A DNA stretch of 45,123 bases from the IMG/VR virus record IMGVR_UViG_3300031277_000006, positions 1-45,123 of that record; one strand, given 5' to 3'. Origin of the DNA: a virus. Below are positions 40,080-45,123 of this stretch, one piece after another; within the stretch, counting starts at the first letter, position 1, and every line of letters starts with the position of its first letter. Below the pieces are notes generated by a model, which was given only the letters and a program-made list of their open reading frames with translations, did no database searches and was not told the DNA's origin. The position numbers were made by a program, and so were the translations under genes.

Positions 40080-40175
40080 TGACACTCTGAGTTGAAAGTT
40101 GTTGGAATAGGGTGGCCAAGGACCCCTTGGGGTCCTTGACCACCATTCTTCCACAATCACTTCCTCAGAGTGTCA
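40080..40175. promoter_or_regulatory. 96-base extended dyad in a leader region
   Basis: Outer arms TGACACTCTGAG (40080-40091) and CTCAGAGTGTCA (40164-40175) match perfectly. The centre is a 10-bp stem CAAGGACCCC/GGGGTCCTTG (40117-40126, 40129-40138) with a further 5-bp GGTGG/CCACC outside it, and the arms between are imperfectly symmetrical. It lies between the small-terminase stop and the ribosome binding site of the zinc-finger gene, which it touches. No T-run follows. It may be an operator, processing site or origin element. Confidence 0.65.
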
Positions 40176-40200
40176 CTGATTTAGTCTATTTTGTCAACCC

Positions 40201-40755
40201 CTAATTTCTCTCCCTCTTTTCGATGGCTTCCACCTCTTCCTTGCTCAGAATCCTCCCGCTAAATCCCGCTGGCCGCCCCGAAGGGGCCGGCACAGCCCCT
40301 TCGGGGCCCCCCGGGGGGCAGCCCCCCTGCGGGGAGGCAGCTTCCTGCTTTTTCACCTCTGCGAGAAGCTCCTTCTCGAACTTCTTCCCCTCCATCTTGG
40401 CCATTGCCCGCACAACCGCGTACAGCTCCTTGTCGGGGAGCCCCCGCAAGTCATCGGGATTCATCTTCGCCAAGTTGAGCAGCTCCTTCGCCGCTGAAAC
40501 ACGTGCAGCAGCGGGTCCCTCCTTGTTCGCAGCAATTTCATCAAGGATTTTAATCATCTTCCTCACCCTTTTGCGGGCAAGGACGCTGATATCGAGCGGG
40601 GATGCAGGCGCTCGCCTGCTCCCCCTCGTCTTACCCCCCGCAGGGGGGGCTTTCCCCGCGTCAGCGGGGGGCTTTGTAGCGCTTTCCTTCGGTGTCTCTC
40701 GGCTTTCCTTCGGCTTTGAGGGGCTTCCCCCCTTCGGGGAGGGCTTTCTGGGCAT
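40201..40755 (-). CDS. Probable terminase small subunit
   Basis: 184 residues from ATG 40755 after GGAAAGGAGAGACG; the frame stays open upstream to 41127 but that part is GC-hairpin sequence with no ribosome binding site. Residues 1-60 are Lys/Pro/Ser-rich and disordered. Residues 62-130 are helical (LARKRVRKMIKILDEIA, GPAAARVSAAKELLNLAKM), a pattern common in phage small terminases. The C-terminus is Gly/Pro-rich and then charged. As the first gene of the late arm it would recognise the packaging site. The DNA of this gene contains many GC-rich palindromes. Confidence 0.55.
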   Translation of the reverse strand: MPRKPSPKGGSPSKPKESRETPKESATKPPADAGKAPPAGGKTRGSRRAPASPLDISVLARKRVRKMIKILDEIAANKEGPAAARVSAAKELLNLAKMNPDDLRGLPDKELYAVVRAMAKMEGKKFEKELLAEVKKQEAASPQGGCPPGGPEGAVPAPSGRPAGFSGRILSKEEVEAIEKRERN

Positions 40756-40921
40756 CGTCTCTCCTTTCCGTGTCAAAAAGCATGCCAATTGCTGGTTATC
40801 GGACTCCATCTGATGGTAGTATACCCCAAATCTTCGCAAACACCCCGCAAAACGCCCCGCAAACGCGTGGCAATCCATTCGTCCTCCATCCATCTCGTAG
40901 CCCCTTCCCCGCGAAGCGGGG
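40276..40921. repeat. Array of GC-rich palindromes
   Basis: At least seven related hairpins occur in about 650 bases: CCCCGAAGGGGC/GCCCCTTCGGGG (40276-40287 with 40295-40306, 12 bp); CCCCCCGGGGGG (40307-40318); CCCCCC-GCA-GGGGGG (40634-40648); CCCCGC-GTCA-GCGGGG (40654-40669); a CCCC/GGGG stem near 40728-40737; and CCCCGC-GAA-GCGGGG (40907-40921). A CCCCCCTGCGGGG near 40323 is similar. They lie within and before the small terminase gene. They may be REP-like elements or form part of a packaging site. Confidence 0.65.
40818..40863 (-). promoter_or_regulatory. Late leftward promoter candidate with phased repeats
   Basis: On the minus strand TATACT (40818-40823) is a good -10 hexamer about 60 bases before the ATG at 40755. 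No -35 consensus is present. Upstream of it CGCAAA occurs three times, starting at 40835, 40846 and 40858, twice as CCCCGCAAA. Spacing of 11 and 12 bases puts them on one face of the helix, as activator sites often are. This fits a late promoter needing a phage or host activator. Confidence 0.5.
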
Positions 40922-41119
40922 CTCTTCCCTCGTTTTTGGGGGCTTGATATGCAAGAGGGATGCCGCCCACCCGAGGTTCCCCCGTTTCCTCCCCACTTTC
41001 GCGGGGGTAGAAGAGGGGGGACCCATTCTAACAACCCCCGGGGGCGCTTTTGGGGGTGGGGGTGGGCCCCCAACGCCCCCTGCTCCTCAAAGAAAAGCGT
41101 AATGATTAGGAGTGAGTTG

Positions 41120-41151
41120 GTTGCCATACGTAACCATATACGTAGGGCAAC
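41120..41151. promoter_or_regulatory. 13-bp operator-like inverted repeat
   Basis: GTTGCCATACGTA (41120-41132) is repeated in inverted form at 41139-41151 with one mismatch (A versus C at the seventh base) and a six-base spacer. Each arm contains the palindrome TACGTA. This geometry fits a dimeric DNA-binding protein. It lies between the divergent arms. The winged-helix protein (10322) or the zinc-finger protein (39547) are candidate ligands, by inference. Confidence 0.6.
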
Positions 41152-41212
41152 GTACTAGGCTGTAATCGTTAGGATAGAAGCGGCATCTTTGGGGAGCAGC
41201 CGCAGCGGAGAT

Positions 41213-41310
41213 GGGGCAGAATGCCCCGCCGAAGTGGGTCAAATGACCCACTTGCCTCGGCGGCTTGAGCGATGCGCCCGCTCCCCGTCGAGCTGCCCCC
41301 GCTCCGCGGG
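41213..41310. repeat. Three strong hairpins in the control region
   Basis: GGGGCA-GAA-TGCCCC (41213-41227); AAGTGGGTCA-AA-TGACCCACTT (41232-41253), flanked by CCGCCG and CGGCGG that extend the stem; and CCCGC-TCC-GCGGG (41298-41310). None has a T-run. The middle one is a near-perfect cruciform candidate of 22 bases plus flanks. They may be protein-binding sites or part of an origin. Confidence 0.6.
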
Positions 41311-41348
41311 AAGTGTGACGCGGCGCATCAAGTGGGTGCAGACCGTCC

Positions 41349-41429
41349 ACCACACTGTGGTGTGCTGCCCCCACAAATGCTGCATTGCGTCTGCGGAAAC
41401 ATTGACGAAAATGTTGGCACGAGTCGTGC
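41349..41429. promoter_or_regulatory. Three dyads before the first rightward gene
   Basis: ACCACA-C-TGTGGT (41349-41361), AACATT-GACGAA-AATGTT (41398-41415) and GCACGA-G-TCGTGC (41417-41429) lie 40-120 bases before the ATG at 41470. A TTGACG (41402-41407) and a TTACTA (41430-41435) preceded by TG are promoter-like, but their spacing is too long for one standard promoter. The dyads look like operators at the early rightward promoter. Confidence 0.5.
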
Positions 41430-41469
41430 TTACTAGATGGCCACGAACACAAACAGGAGAGGGTGCGAC

Positions 41470-41688
41470 ATGAGAAAGATGGATTGGTCGCGTCTCGAAA
41501 CACGATTGCGAGACGCACTACGTAGCACATTGGAGGAAGCCAAGACAGGAGGCGGCTCTTGGAAGAAAGGTATCTATCGCATCAACGCGATTCTCGACGA
41601 CGAAACAGACAGGGGTGAAGCGATTCCCGAATCGCAGGACAGCGCCATTCGTCATTCGTGTGACAAAGAGTACAGGGACGAACGATGA
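41470..41688 (+). CDS. First rightward gene, hypothetical
   Basis: 72 residues from ATG 41470 with a strong AGGAGAGGG upstream; an earlier in-frame ATG at 41437 lacks one. It is charged and helical (WSRLETRLRDALRSTLEEA), with an acidic centre (ILDDETDRGEAIPES). As the first early gene it may act on host functions, but nothing identifies the target. It overlaps the next gene by four bases. Confidence 0.7.
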   Translation: MRKMDWSRLETRLRDALRSTLEEAKTGGGSWKKGIYRINAILDDETDRGEAIPESQDSAIRHSCDKEYRDER

Positions 41689-41864
41689 CAACGATCAATA
41701 CAATCACCGACGAGCAGATCATTCAACTCCGCGAAGAGGCCGAAGAGGCCTGGGACACGGAGCAGGTCCTGCTTTGCTTGCGGGCGCTCGTCCTCGGCGA
41801 CGACGAGGCCCGCGCCGAGTGTGCTCGAATCATCAGCGACGCCGAGGCACAGCGCGGCGAGTAG
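41685..41864 (+). CDS. Small helical protein of a widespread phage family
   Basis: 59 residues, ATGA overlap. The sequence has TITDEQIIQLREEAEEAWD, then EQVLLCLRALVLGDDEARAE, then CARIISDAEAQ. From memory, the layout DEQI..LR.EA...D..QV.LC.RAL.GD..AR.EC...I..A.A is recurrent in many phage and bacterial mini-proteins of unknown role. It is probably a small helical bundle. Confidence 0.72.
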   Translation: MTTINTITDEQIIQLREEAEEAWDTEQVLLCLRALVLGDDEARAECARIISDAEAQRGE

Positions 41865-41888
41865 TAGCCCAGAGACACGGAGAGCGCA

Positions 41889-42107
41889 ATGGAGACCCTA
41901 TCCGATCTGATCGAAGCGGCGATGCTTCGCACCCTATGCCCGCTTTTCGGGTACAGCGTCGGCGAGGCATGGAAAGCGGTCGGTGCGCTCAGGGACGGGA
42001 ATTGGGCACGTGCGTCCTGTTGTCGAGTAGAGCCAGAGTGGGCACGACGTGTTCAGAGAGCACATTCTTCCCGTTTTGCGCTGGCCGCAATTAGCGACGA
42101 GCAGTAG
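41889..42107 (+). CDS. Hypothetical small protein
   Basis: 72 residues from ATG 41889 with GGAGAGCGCA upstream. It is helical (DLIEAAMLRTLCPLFGYSV, AWKAVGALRDGNWARASCC) and ends AAISDEQ. No motif recognised. The 72 bases that follow, up to 42179, hold no gene. Confidence 0.62.
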   Translation: METLSDLIEAAMLRTLCPLFGYSVGEAWKAVGALRDGNWARASCCRVEPEWARRVQRAHSSRFALAAISDEQ

Positions 42108-42179
42108 CCCCGAGAGAGCGCGGCCGGTCCTACCCCGGCTGGCGGTGTCTCGGCACTACTACCACGAGGGACAAGCAAC

Positions 42180-42686
42180 ATGCCAACCTTCAACATCCGC
42201 CCGAACACCGAAATCACCATGGCGTGGACACAAGCGTACAAAGAGCCATGGTGCAGCGTCTATCCGCTCAGAGTCTATGACGATTGGGACGGTCCGCTCT
42301 GGGTCTTTGGGGAGGAGTGTGGGCCAGAGATGCTCATCCGGGCGCGCTCTTTCGCGGACGCTTGGGATATCATGCTCGACGAATCTCCCCCCATTCCCGA
42401 GGACGAAATTTACGAGGCGTACGGTTTTGATGGATGGTGCGACGGCGGTTACGAGAGGACGCAAACCGTCTATTCACCGGCAACCGCAAAGAAGCGCTTT
42501 GAGCGCGCCATCGCGGACGCCGAGGCGGGCGAGCGCGACTATCCGGAGCTACTCGAAGGGTACGAGTACCAACCCAACAGCTCGGGCACCGGCATCGTCT
42601 CGGTCAGCGACTACGCGTGGCTCCGAGAATTCGAATACGAAGATTTCGAGCGCTACCAGATAGGGTTGCGCATCAAGGTGCTCTAA
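42180..42686 (+). CDS. Hypothetical acidic protein
   Basis: 168 residues from ATG 42180 with GAGGGACAAGCAAC upstream. It is rich in Trp, Tyr, Glu and Asp (YDDWDGPLWVFGEECGP, DEIYEAYGFDGWCDGGYE, REFEYEDFERYQIG). Strong negative charge and many aromatics recall DNA-mimic or anti-restriction proteins, but no family is recognised, so this is only a possibility. The stop shares a base with the next start. Confidence 0.72.
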   Translation: MPTFNIRPNTEITMAWTQAYKEPWCSVYPLRVYDDWDGPLWVFGEECGPEMLIRARSFADAWDIMLDESPPIPEDEIYEAYGFDGWCDGGYERTQTVYSPATAKKRFERAIADAEAGERDYPELLEGYEYQPNSSGTGIVSVSDYAWLREFEYEDFERYQIGLRIKVL

Positions 42687-42988
42687 TGATCTCACAACGC
42701 GATCGCTGGTATCTGGCCTACCGCACGGCACGCCTTTCTGGTCGATATGGACCTTCGGCCGCGGCTGCGGCATTTGCGGCGCTGCCACGCGAATTTCGAG
42801 GAAGTCCACAGGCGCGCCGCGGGTACTGGCCGCGACAATACTGCGGCCCGGACTGCTACTCTGGACGTTTTGGTTTATGGTCCGACCTCAGTGAGACCGA
42901 ACGAGAGTTCCGCCTTGCCCACATGTACAACCACCTGGAAAATGCCGAAGAGCTCCGTGGGCTCTACGGCTATGGGGTGCCCCGATGA
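42686..42988 (+). CDS. Hypothetical basic aromatic protein
   Basis: 100 residues from ATG 42686 (overlaps the previous TAA). Basic and Tyr-rich: QRDRWYLAYRTARLSGRYG, then GYWPRQYCGPDCYSGRFGLW with two cysteines, then a helix LAHMYNHLENAEELRGLYG. It may bind nucleic acid. No known domain. Confidence 0.68.
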   Translation: MISQRDRWYLAYRTARLSGRYGPSAAAAAFAALPREFRGSPQARRGYWPRQYCGPDCYSGRFGLWSDLSETEREFRLAHMYNHLENAEELRGLYGYGVPR

Positions 42989-43170
42989 AAGCGCACGTCC
43001 TTGGACCGTCACAGTACGAAAGCGAGAATGCCTCATTCTATGCCCGCGAGGCATCTACCTTGGAAGCAAGAATCCACGTCGACGCTGGTGGCAAGCCCTG
43101 GTGGCGCGGCGCTAGCGGCATGTGGCATCCAATATACGTTCAACAGGGCGACAGAATCGAAAGGGACTGA
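42985..43170 (+). CDS. Hypothetical small protein
   Basis: 61 residues, ATGA overlap. Contains AREASTLEARIHVDAGGKPWW and MWHPIYVQQGDRIERD; probably a small beta structure. No family recognised. Confidence 0.62.
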   Translation: MKAHVLGPSQYESENASFYAREASTLEARIHVDAGGKPWWRGASGMWHPIYVQQGDRIERD

Positions 43171-43173
43171 GAG

Positions 43174-43569
43174 ATGCGCCAGTTTCGAGTCGGCGACAAG
43201 GTCAAGTGGTACCAGTCTGGTTTCACTCCGTTGTGGAGCTTTGAGTTCATTACATCAACAGGAGGCTCTGGGTGTTGGATGAATGGTGTCGTTACCAGTG
43301 TGGCGGATGATGATACTTTTGCGGTAGGTAGGTGGCGCTGGCCCCAACCTGGGCACACATTAGCCCGTTACGACGAACCGGGGTACCTCGAACTGGTCGA
43401 GGCGGTTCTGACACCGAAGTTCAAGATGACTGAAACAATATGCGGTGAGTTGCTCTTGCGAGAGGCCGACTCTCCTGAAGCTCTGTCGCATTTCCCTGAG
43501 TCCTGCCGCGCCGAGCTCGAGGCTCTCTGCGAGAAGCTAAACAATGGCACGGGCGAGGGTGAGCCATGA
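43174..43569 (+). CDS. Tandem paralogue A
   Basis: 131 residues, ATG 43174 after GACTGAGAG. Its start MRQFRVGDKVKWY, then PLWSF, NGVVTSV, RWRWPQPGH, GYLELVEAVL and ELEALCEKLN recur in the next gene in the same order. The first 80 residues resemble a small SH3-like beta barrel (GDKVKW... VVTSV). The middle third has diverged between the copies. Function unknown. Confidence 0.75.
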   Translation: MRQFRVGDKVKWYQSGFTPLWSFEFITSTGGSGCWMNGVVTSVADDDTFAVGRWRWPQPGHTLARYDEPGYLELVEAVLTPKFKMTETICGELLLREADSPEALSHFPESCRAELEALCEKLNNGTGEGEP

Positions 43570-43976
43570 GAAAATTCAAAATCGGTGACCGCGTCAGGTG
43601 GTACGAGATCGACGGGCGCCCTTTGTGGAATTTTGATACCATAGAGGAAGTCTGCTCTGATAGTGGTCGTGGGCGCTGGATTGAGGGCGTCGTCACCTCG
43701 GCGACAGATGCTGTGTTCGACGCCGATGGCTCGTGGGAGTGGCCGCAACCGGCTCATTGTCGATCTATGTACGGCGAGCTAGGCTACCTAGAGCTGGTCG
43801 AGGCTGCGCCGGAACCAGAGTTTGAAGTGCGGCGTGTCCCTAAGGATGGGTGCTGGTACGTTGGTCGAATAGGTGGCGGAGCAGTCATGCTGTTCCCTGG
43901 GAGATGCATCAACGAGCTTGAGGCCGTCTGCAAGAAGCTGAACAAGGAACACGAGAAGAAAGAAGGGACGCCATGA
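43566..43976 (+). CDS. Tandem paralogue B
   Basis: 136 residues, ATGA overlap with copy A. Shared blocks: MRKFKIGDRVRWY, RPLWNF, EGVVTSA, SWEWPQPAH, GYLELVEAAP and ELEAVCKKLN. The region between the last two blocks differs (FEVRRVPKDGCWYVGRIGG), so the copies may bind different targets. The pair arose by gene duplication. Confidence 0.75.
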   Translation: MRKFKIGDRVRWYEIDGRPLWNFDTIEEVCSDSGRGRWIEGVVTSATDAVFDADGSWEWPQPAHCRSMYGELGYLELVEAAPEPEFEVRRVPKDGCWYVGRIGGGAVMLFPGRCINELEAVCKKLNKEHEKKEGTP

Positions 43977-44055
43977 GAATTGCGGTGCCCCCGCCGCTCG
44001 CGCGGGATGCTAACCTGCAGGCATGCGCTACACCGAATCACAACGGGAGACTAAC

Positions 44056-44589
44056 ATGCACTTTCATTTCACAAACGCAGAAGGCACCCTGCAACATGGT
44101 GACAATCGCCAAGTTGTGGAGGGTGAGACCCTCTCGGTCAAAGACCCAAGGCGCGTAGTGTGCTGTCACTACGGCATGCACTCAAGCGAGCGAATCGTTG
44201 ATGCCTTGCTAGATGCCCCAGGACTTCGGCTGTGGATTGTCAGCCATCCCGGTGGCGTAGTCGAGAGGCAGCACGACAAGTGCGTTGGGGTGGATCGAAA
44301 GGCCGAGAAGGACCTAGGGGATATCACGGACGTGATAGTTAGGCTCTCGCGTTGGTTCGCGAATCGGACGAAAGAACACGCCATCGCCGCCGTCGGCGCA
44401 CACTGGGCCGCCATCGCCGCCGCGCGTGACGCCGCAGTCACCGCCGCCACTGCCACCGCCAGCTACGCCGCATATTGGGGCGCCACGTGGCGCCAGGAAC
44501 GCAACCTGCAAGAAAAGTGGCTCCGGACGGAGTTAGGAATAGTGGACGATTTCACAAACACTGAAGACACCATCACAACAGGAGCTTAG
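44056..44589 (+). CDS. Conserved phage protein with Ala-rich helical repeat
   Basis: 177 residues from ATG 44056 (CGGGAGA eight bases upstream); ATG 44023 is an alternative. The N-terminal part has GTLQHGDNRQVVEGETLSV and CCHYGMHSSERIVDALLDA, then WIVSHPGGVVERQHDKCVGV, a pattern shared with a large phage family of unknown function. The middle is an Ala-rich repeat (AAVGAHWAAIAAARDAAV, TASYAAYWGA) likely to form a long helix or stacked repeat. A TGCTAACCT (44008-44016) could be a -10 element but has no -35. Confidence 0.72.
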   Translation: MHFHFTNAEGTLQHGDNRQVVEGETLSVKDPRRVVCCHYGMHSSERIVDALLDAPGLRLWIVSHPGGVVERQHDKCVGVDRKAEKDLGDITDVIVRLSRWFANRTKEHAIAAVGAHWAAIAAARDAAVTAATATASYAAYWGATWRQERNLQEKWLRTELGIVDDFTNTEDTITTGA

Positions 44590-44592
44590 GGA

Positions 44593-44919
44593 ATGAGCGT
44601 TTACTTTAGCATTCACTCCGTGAATATTGTGGGAGCGCCGGTCGTACGTAGCTACGACCGCGGAGGAACCGACACCTACGTGTCCGCCACGATTAGCGTG
44701 TCAACCGAGGAGGGCCCCCGCGAGCTGACGTTCTTTGCCGATGAGCGTGAGGAGCTGGGGGTGCTGGGCGCGGCGACGATGACAGCCGAGCAGGTAGTCG
44801 AGCTTGTGCTTGCATCATTGACGGCCACCGGGTTGGCCCGCCGCACCTCGGTTAGGGCGCGGCGAGACGCAGCCAACAACATCGCTCAGGCCCTTCAGGG
44901 TGTGTGGGTGAAGCCATGA
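44593..44919 (+). CDS. Hypothetical protein
   Basis: 108 residues, ATG 44593 after AGGAGCTTAGGG. First half strand-rich (VYFSIHSVNIVG, YVSATISVSTEEGPRELTFF), second half helical (TAEQVVELVLASLTATGL) with a basic RRTSVRARRDA. It overlaps the next gene by four bases. No known motif. Confidence 0.68.
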   Translation: MSVYFSIHSVNIVGAPVVRSYDRGGTDTYVSATISVSTEEGPRELTFFADEREELGVLGAATMTAEQVVELVLASLTATGLARRTSVRARRDAANNIAQALQGVWVKP

Positions 44920-45123
44920 ACCACGCAACCATCTATCGCATCTACGTTGGCCTGACAACGCAGGACGGCGTGGATATTTCGGCCGAGGAAGCAGGGACCG
45001 CGACGCTGACAGCGCTATCGGAGGTCGGCGTAAAAGGCGCAACCATCTTGAAGGGCCTTGGTGTATGGGAGGGCAACGTCGAGGAATGCTTTGTGGTCGA
45101 GGTGGGGACTTCCCCGCCCGCCT
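44916..45123 (+). CDS. Hypothetical protein, 5' part (gene crosses the join)
   Basis: This is the start of the 103-residue protein that continues at positions 1-231 (its first 27 codons are unique to this end). ATG overlaps the previous TGA. Across the join, 81 bases here plus 231 at the left end give an unbroken frame, which confirms the circular arrangement. Function unknown. Confidence 0.85.
   Translation, partial: MNHATIYRIYVGLTTQDGVDISAEEAGTATLTALSEVGVKGATILKGLGVWEGNVEECFVVEVGTSPPA
44997..45123. repeat. Terminal overlap, right copy
   Basis: Identical to positions 1-127. Counting each base once leaves 44,996 unique bases. Confidence 0.95.

Larger units (their letters stand above)
40756..41469. 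other. Divergent non-coding control region
   Basis: These 714 bases separate the first leftward from the first rightward gene and hold no convincing coding frame. They contain a leftward promoter candidate with phased repeats (40818-40863), a GC-rich palindrome tract (40900-41090), a 13-bp inverted repeat (41120-41151) and six further hairpins or dyads (41213-41429). Both arms must be transcribed from here, so it is the main control point of the genome and a candidate origin or packaging region. Confidence 0.75.

Noticed and set aside
40756-41127. An N-terminal extension of the small terminase up to 41127.
   Set aside because: That sequence is made of GC palindromes translating to Gly/Pro/Arg low complexity, lacks a ribosome binding site and would run through the promoter candidate.
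43973-44158. A 61-residue frame starting with ATGA overlap after paralogue B.
   Set aside because: It overlaps the better-supported gene at 44056 for over 100 bases and its product is Pro/Arg/Ser-rich and unlike the neighbours.
1-45123. CRISPR arrays, insertion sequences, rRNA or tRNA genes, attachment sites.
   Set aside because: Reading both strands gave no regularly spaced repeats, transposase or integrase motifs, and no convincing cloverleaf; a dedicated tRNA scan could still find a weak one.

Overview
The window is the complete or near-complete genome of a tailed bacteriophage, most likely a podovirus. Its first 127 bases are repeated exactly as its last 127, and one gene runs across that join. 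It is therefore a circularised assembly of about 44,996 unique bases, and the printed ends are arbitrary. The DNA is GC-rich, genes overlap by a few bases, and there is no integrase, repressor, phage RNA polymerase or recognisable primase. This suggests a lytic phage that uses host RNA polymerase. An apparent spanin lipoprotein and a lipobox-bearing protease point to a Gram-negative host. I cannot name the host genus.

Two transcription arms diverge from a non-coding control region at about 40.76-41.47 kb and converge at about 15.55 kb. The rightward arm (41.47 kb, across the join, to 15.56 kb) starts with small accessory genes, including a tandem paralogous pair. After the join come a lipoprotein metzincin protease, zinc-ribbon and membrane mini-proteins, and then the DNA-metabolism module. 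That module has a RepA-like ATPase with a degenerate Walker A, a dATP/dGTP diphosphohydrolase-family protein, a HAD deoxynucleotidase, an SNF2-like helicase, a PD-(D/E)XK nuclease, a Sak4-like ATPase, a nucleotidyltransferase, a possible ssDNA-binding protein and an SPO1-type uracil-DNA-glycosylase/DNA polymerase A fusion. It ends with an amidase endolysin and a metallophosphoesterase.

The leftward arm (40.76 kb down to 15.55 kb) carries virion and lysis genes. In order of transcription these are a probable small terminase, a zinc-finger protein, tail appendage genes (one with an AT-rich, probably imported receptor-binding portion), an SSB-tip protein, a GNAT protein and the large terminase. 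Portal, scaffold, major capsid protein, a capsid accessory protein and a tail adaptor follow. Then come a holin/spanin cluster, a large nozzle-like tail protein, five probable internal virion proteins, an XhlA-like membrane protein and a small HExxH zincin.

The most unusual content is the following: the phage-encoded lipoprotein metzincin; the dense set of hairpins, operator-like dyads and helically phased repeats in and beside the divergent control region; a major capsid gene with only a TTG start whose Shine-Dalgarno sits inside a perfect hairpin; a MazZ-family enzyme without a visible PurZ; and a possible single-gene spanin.
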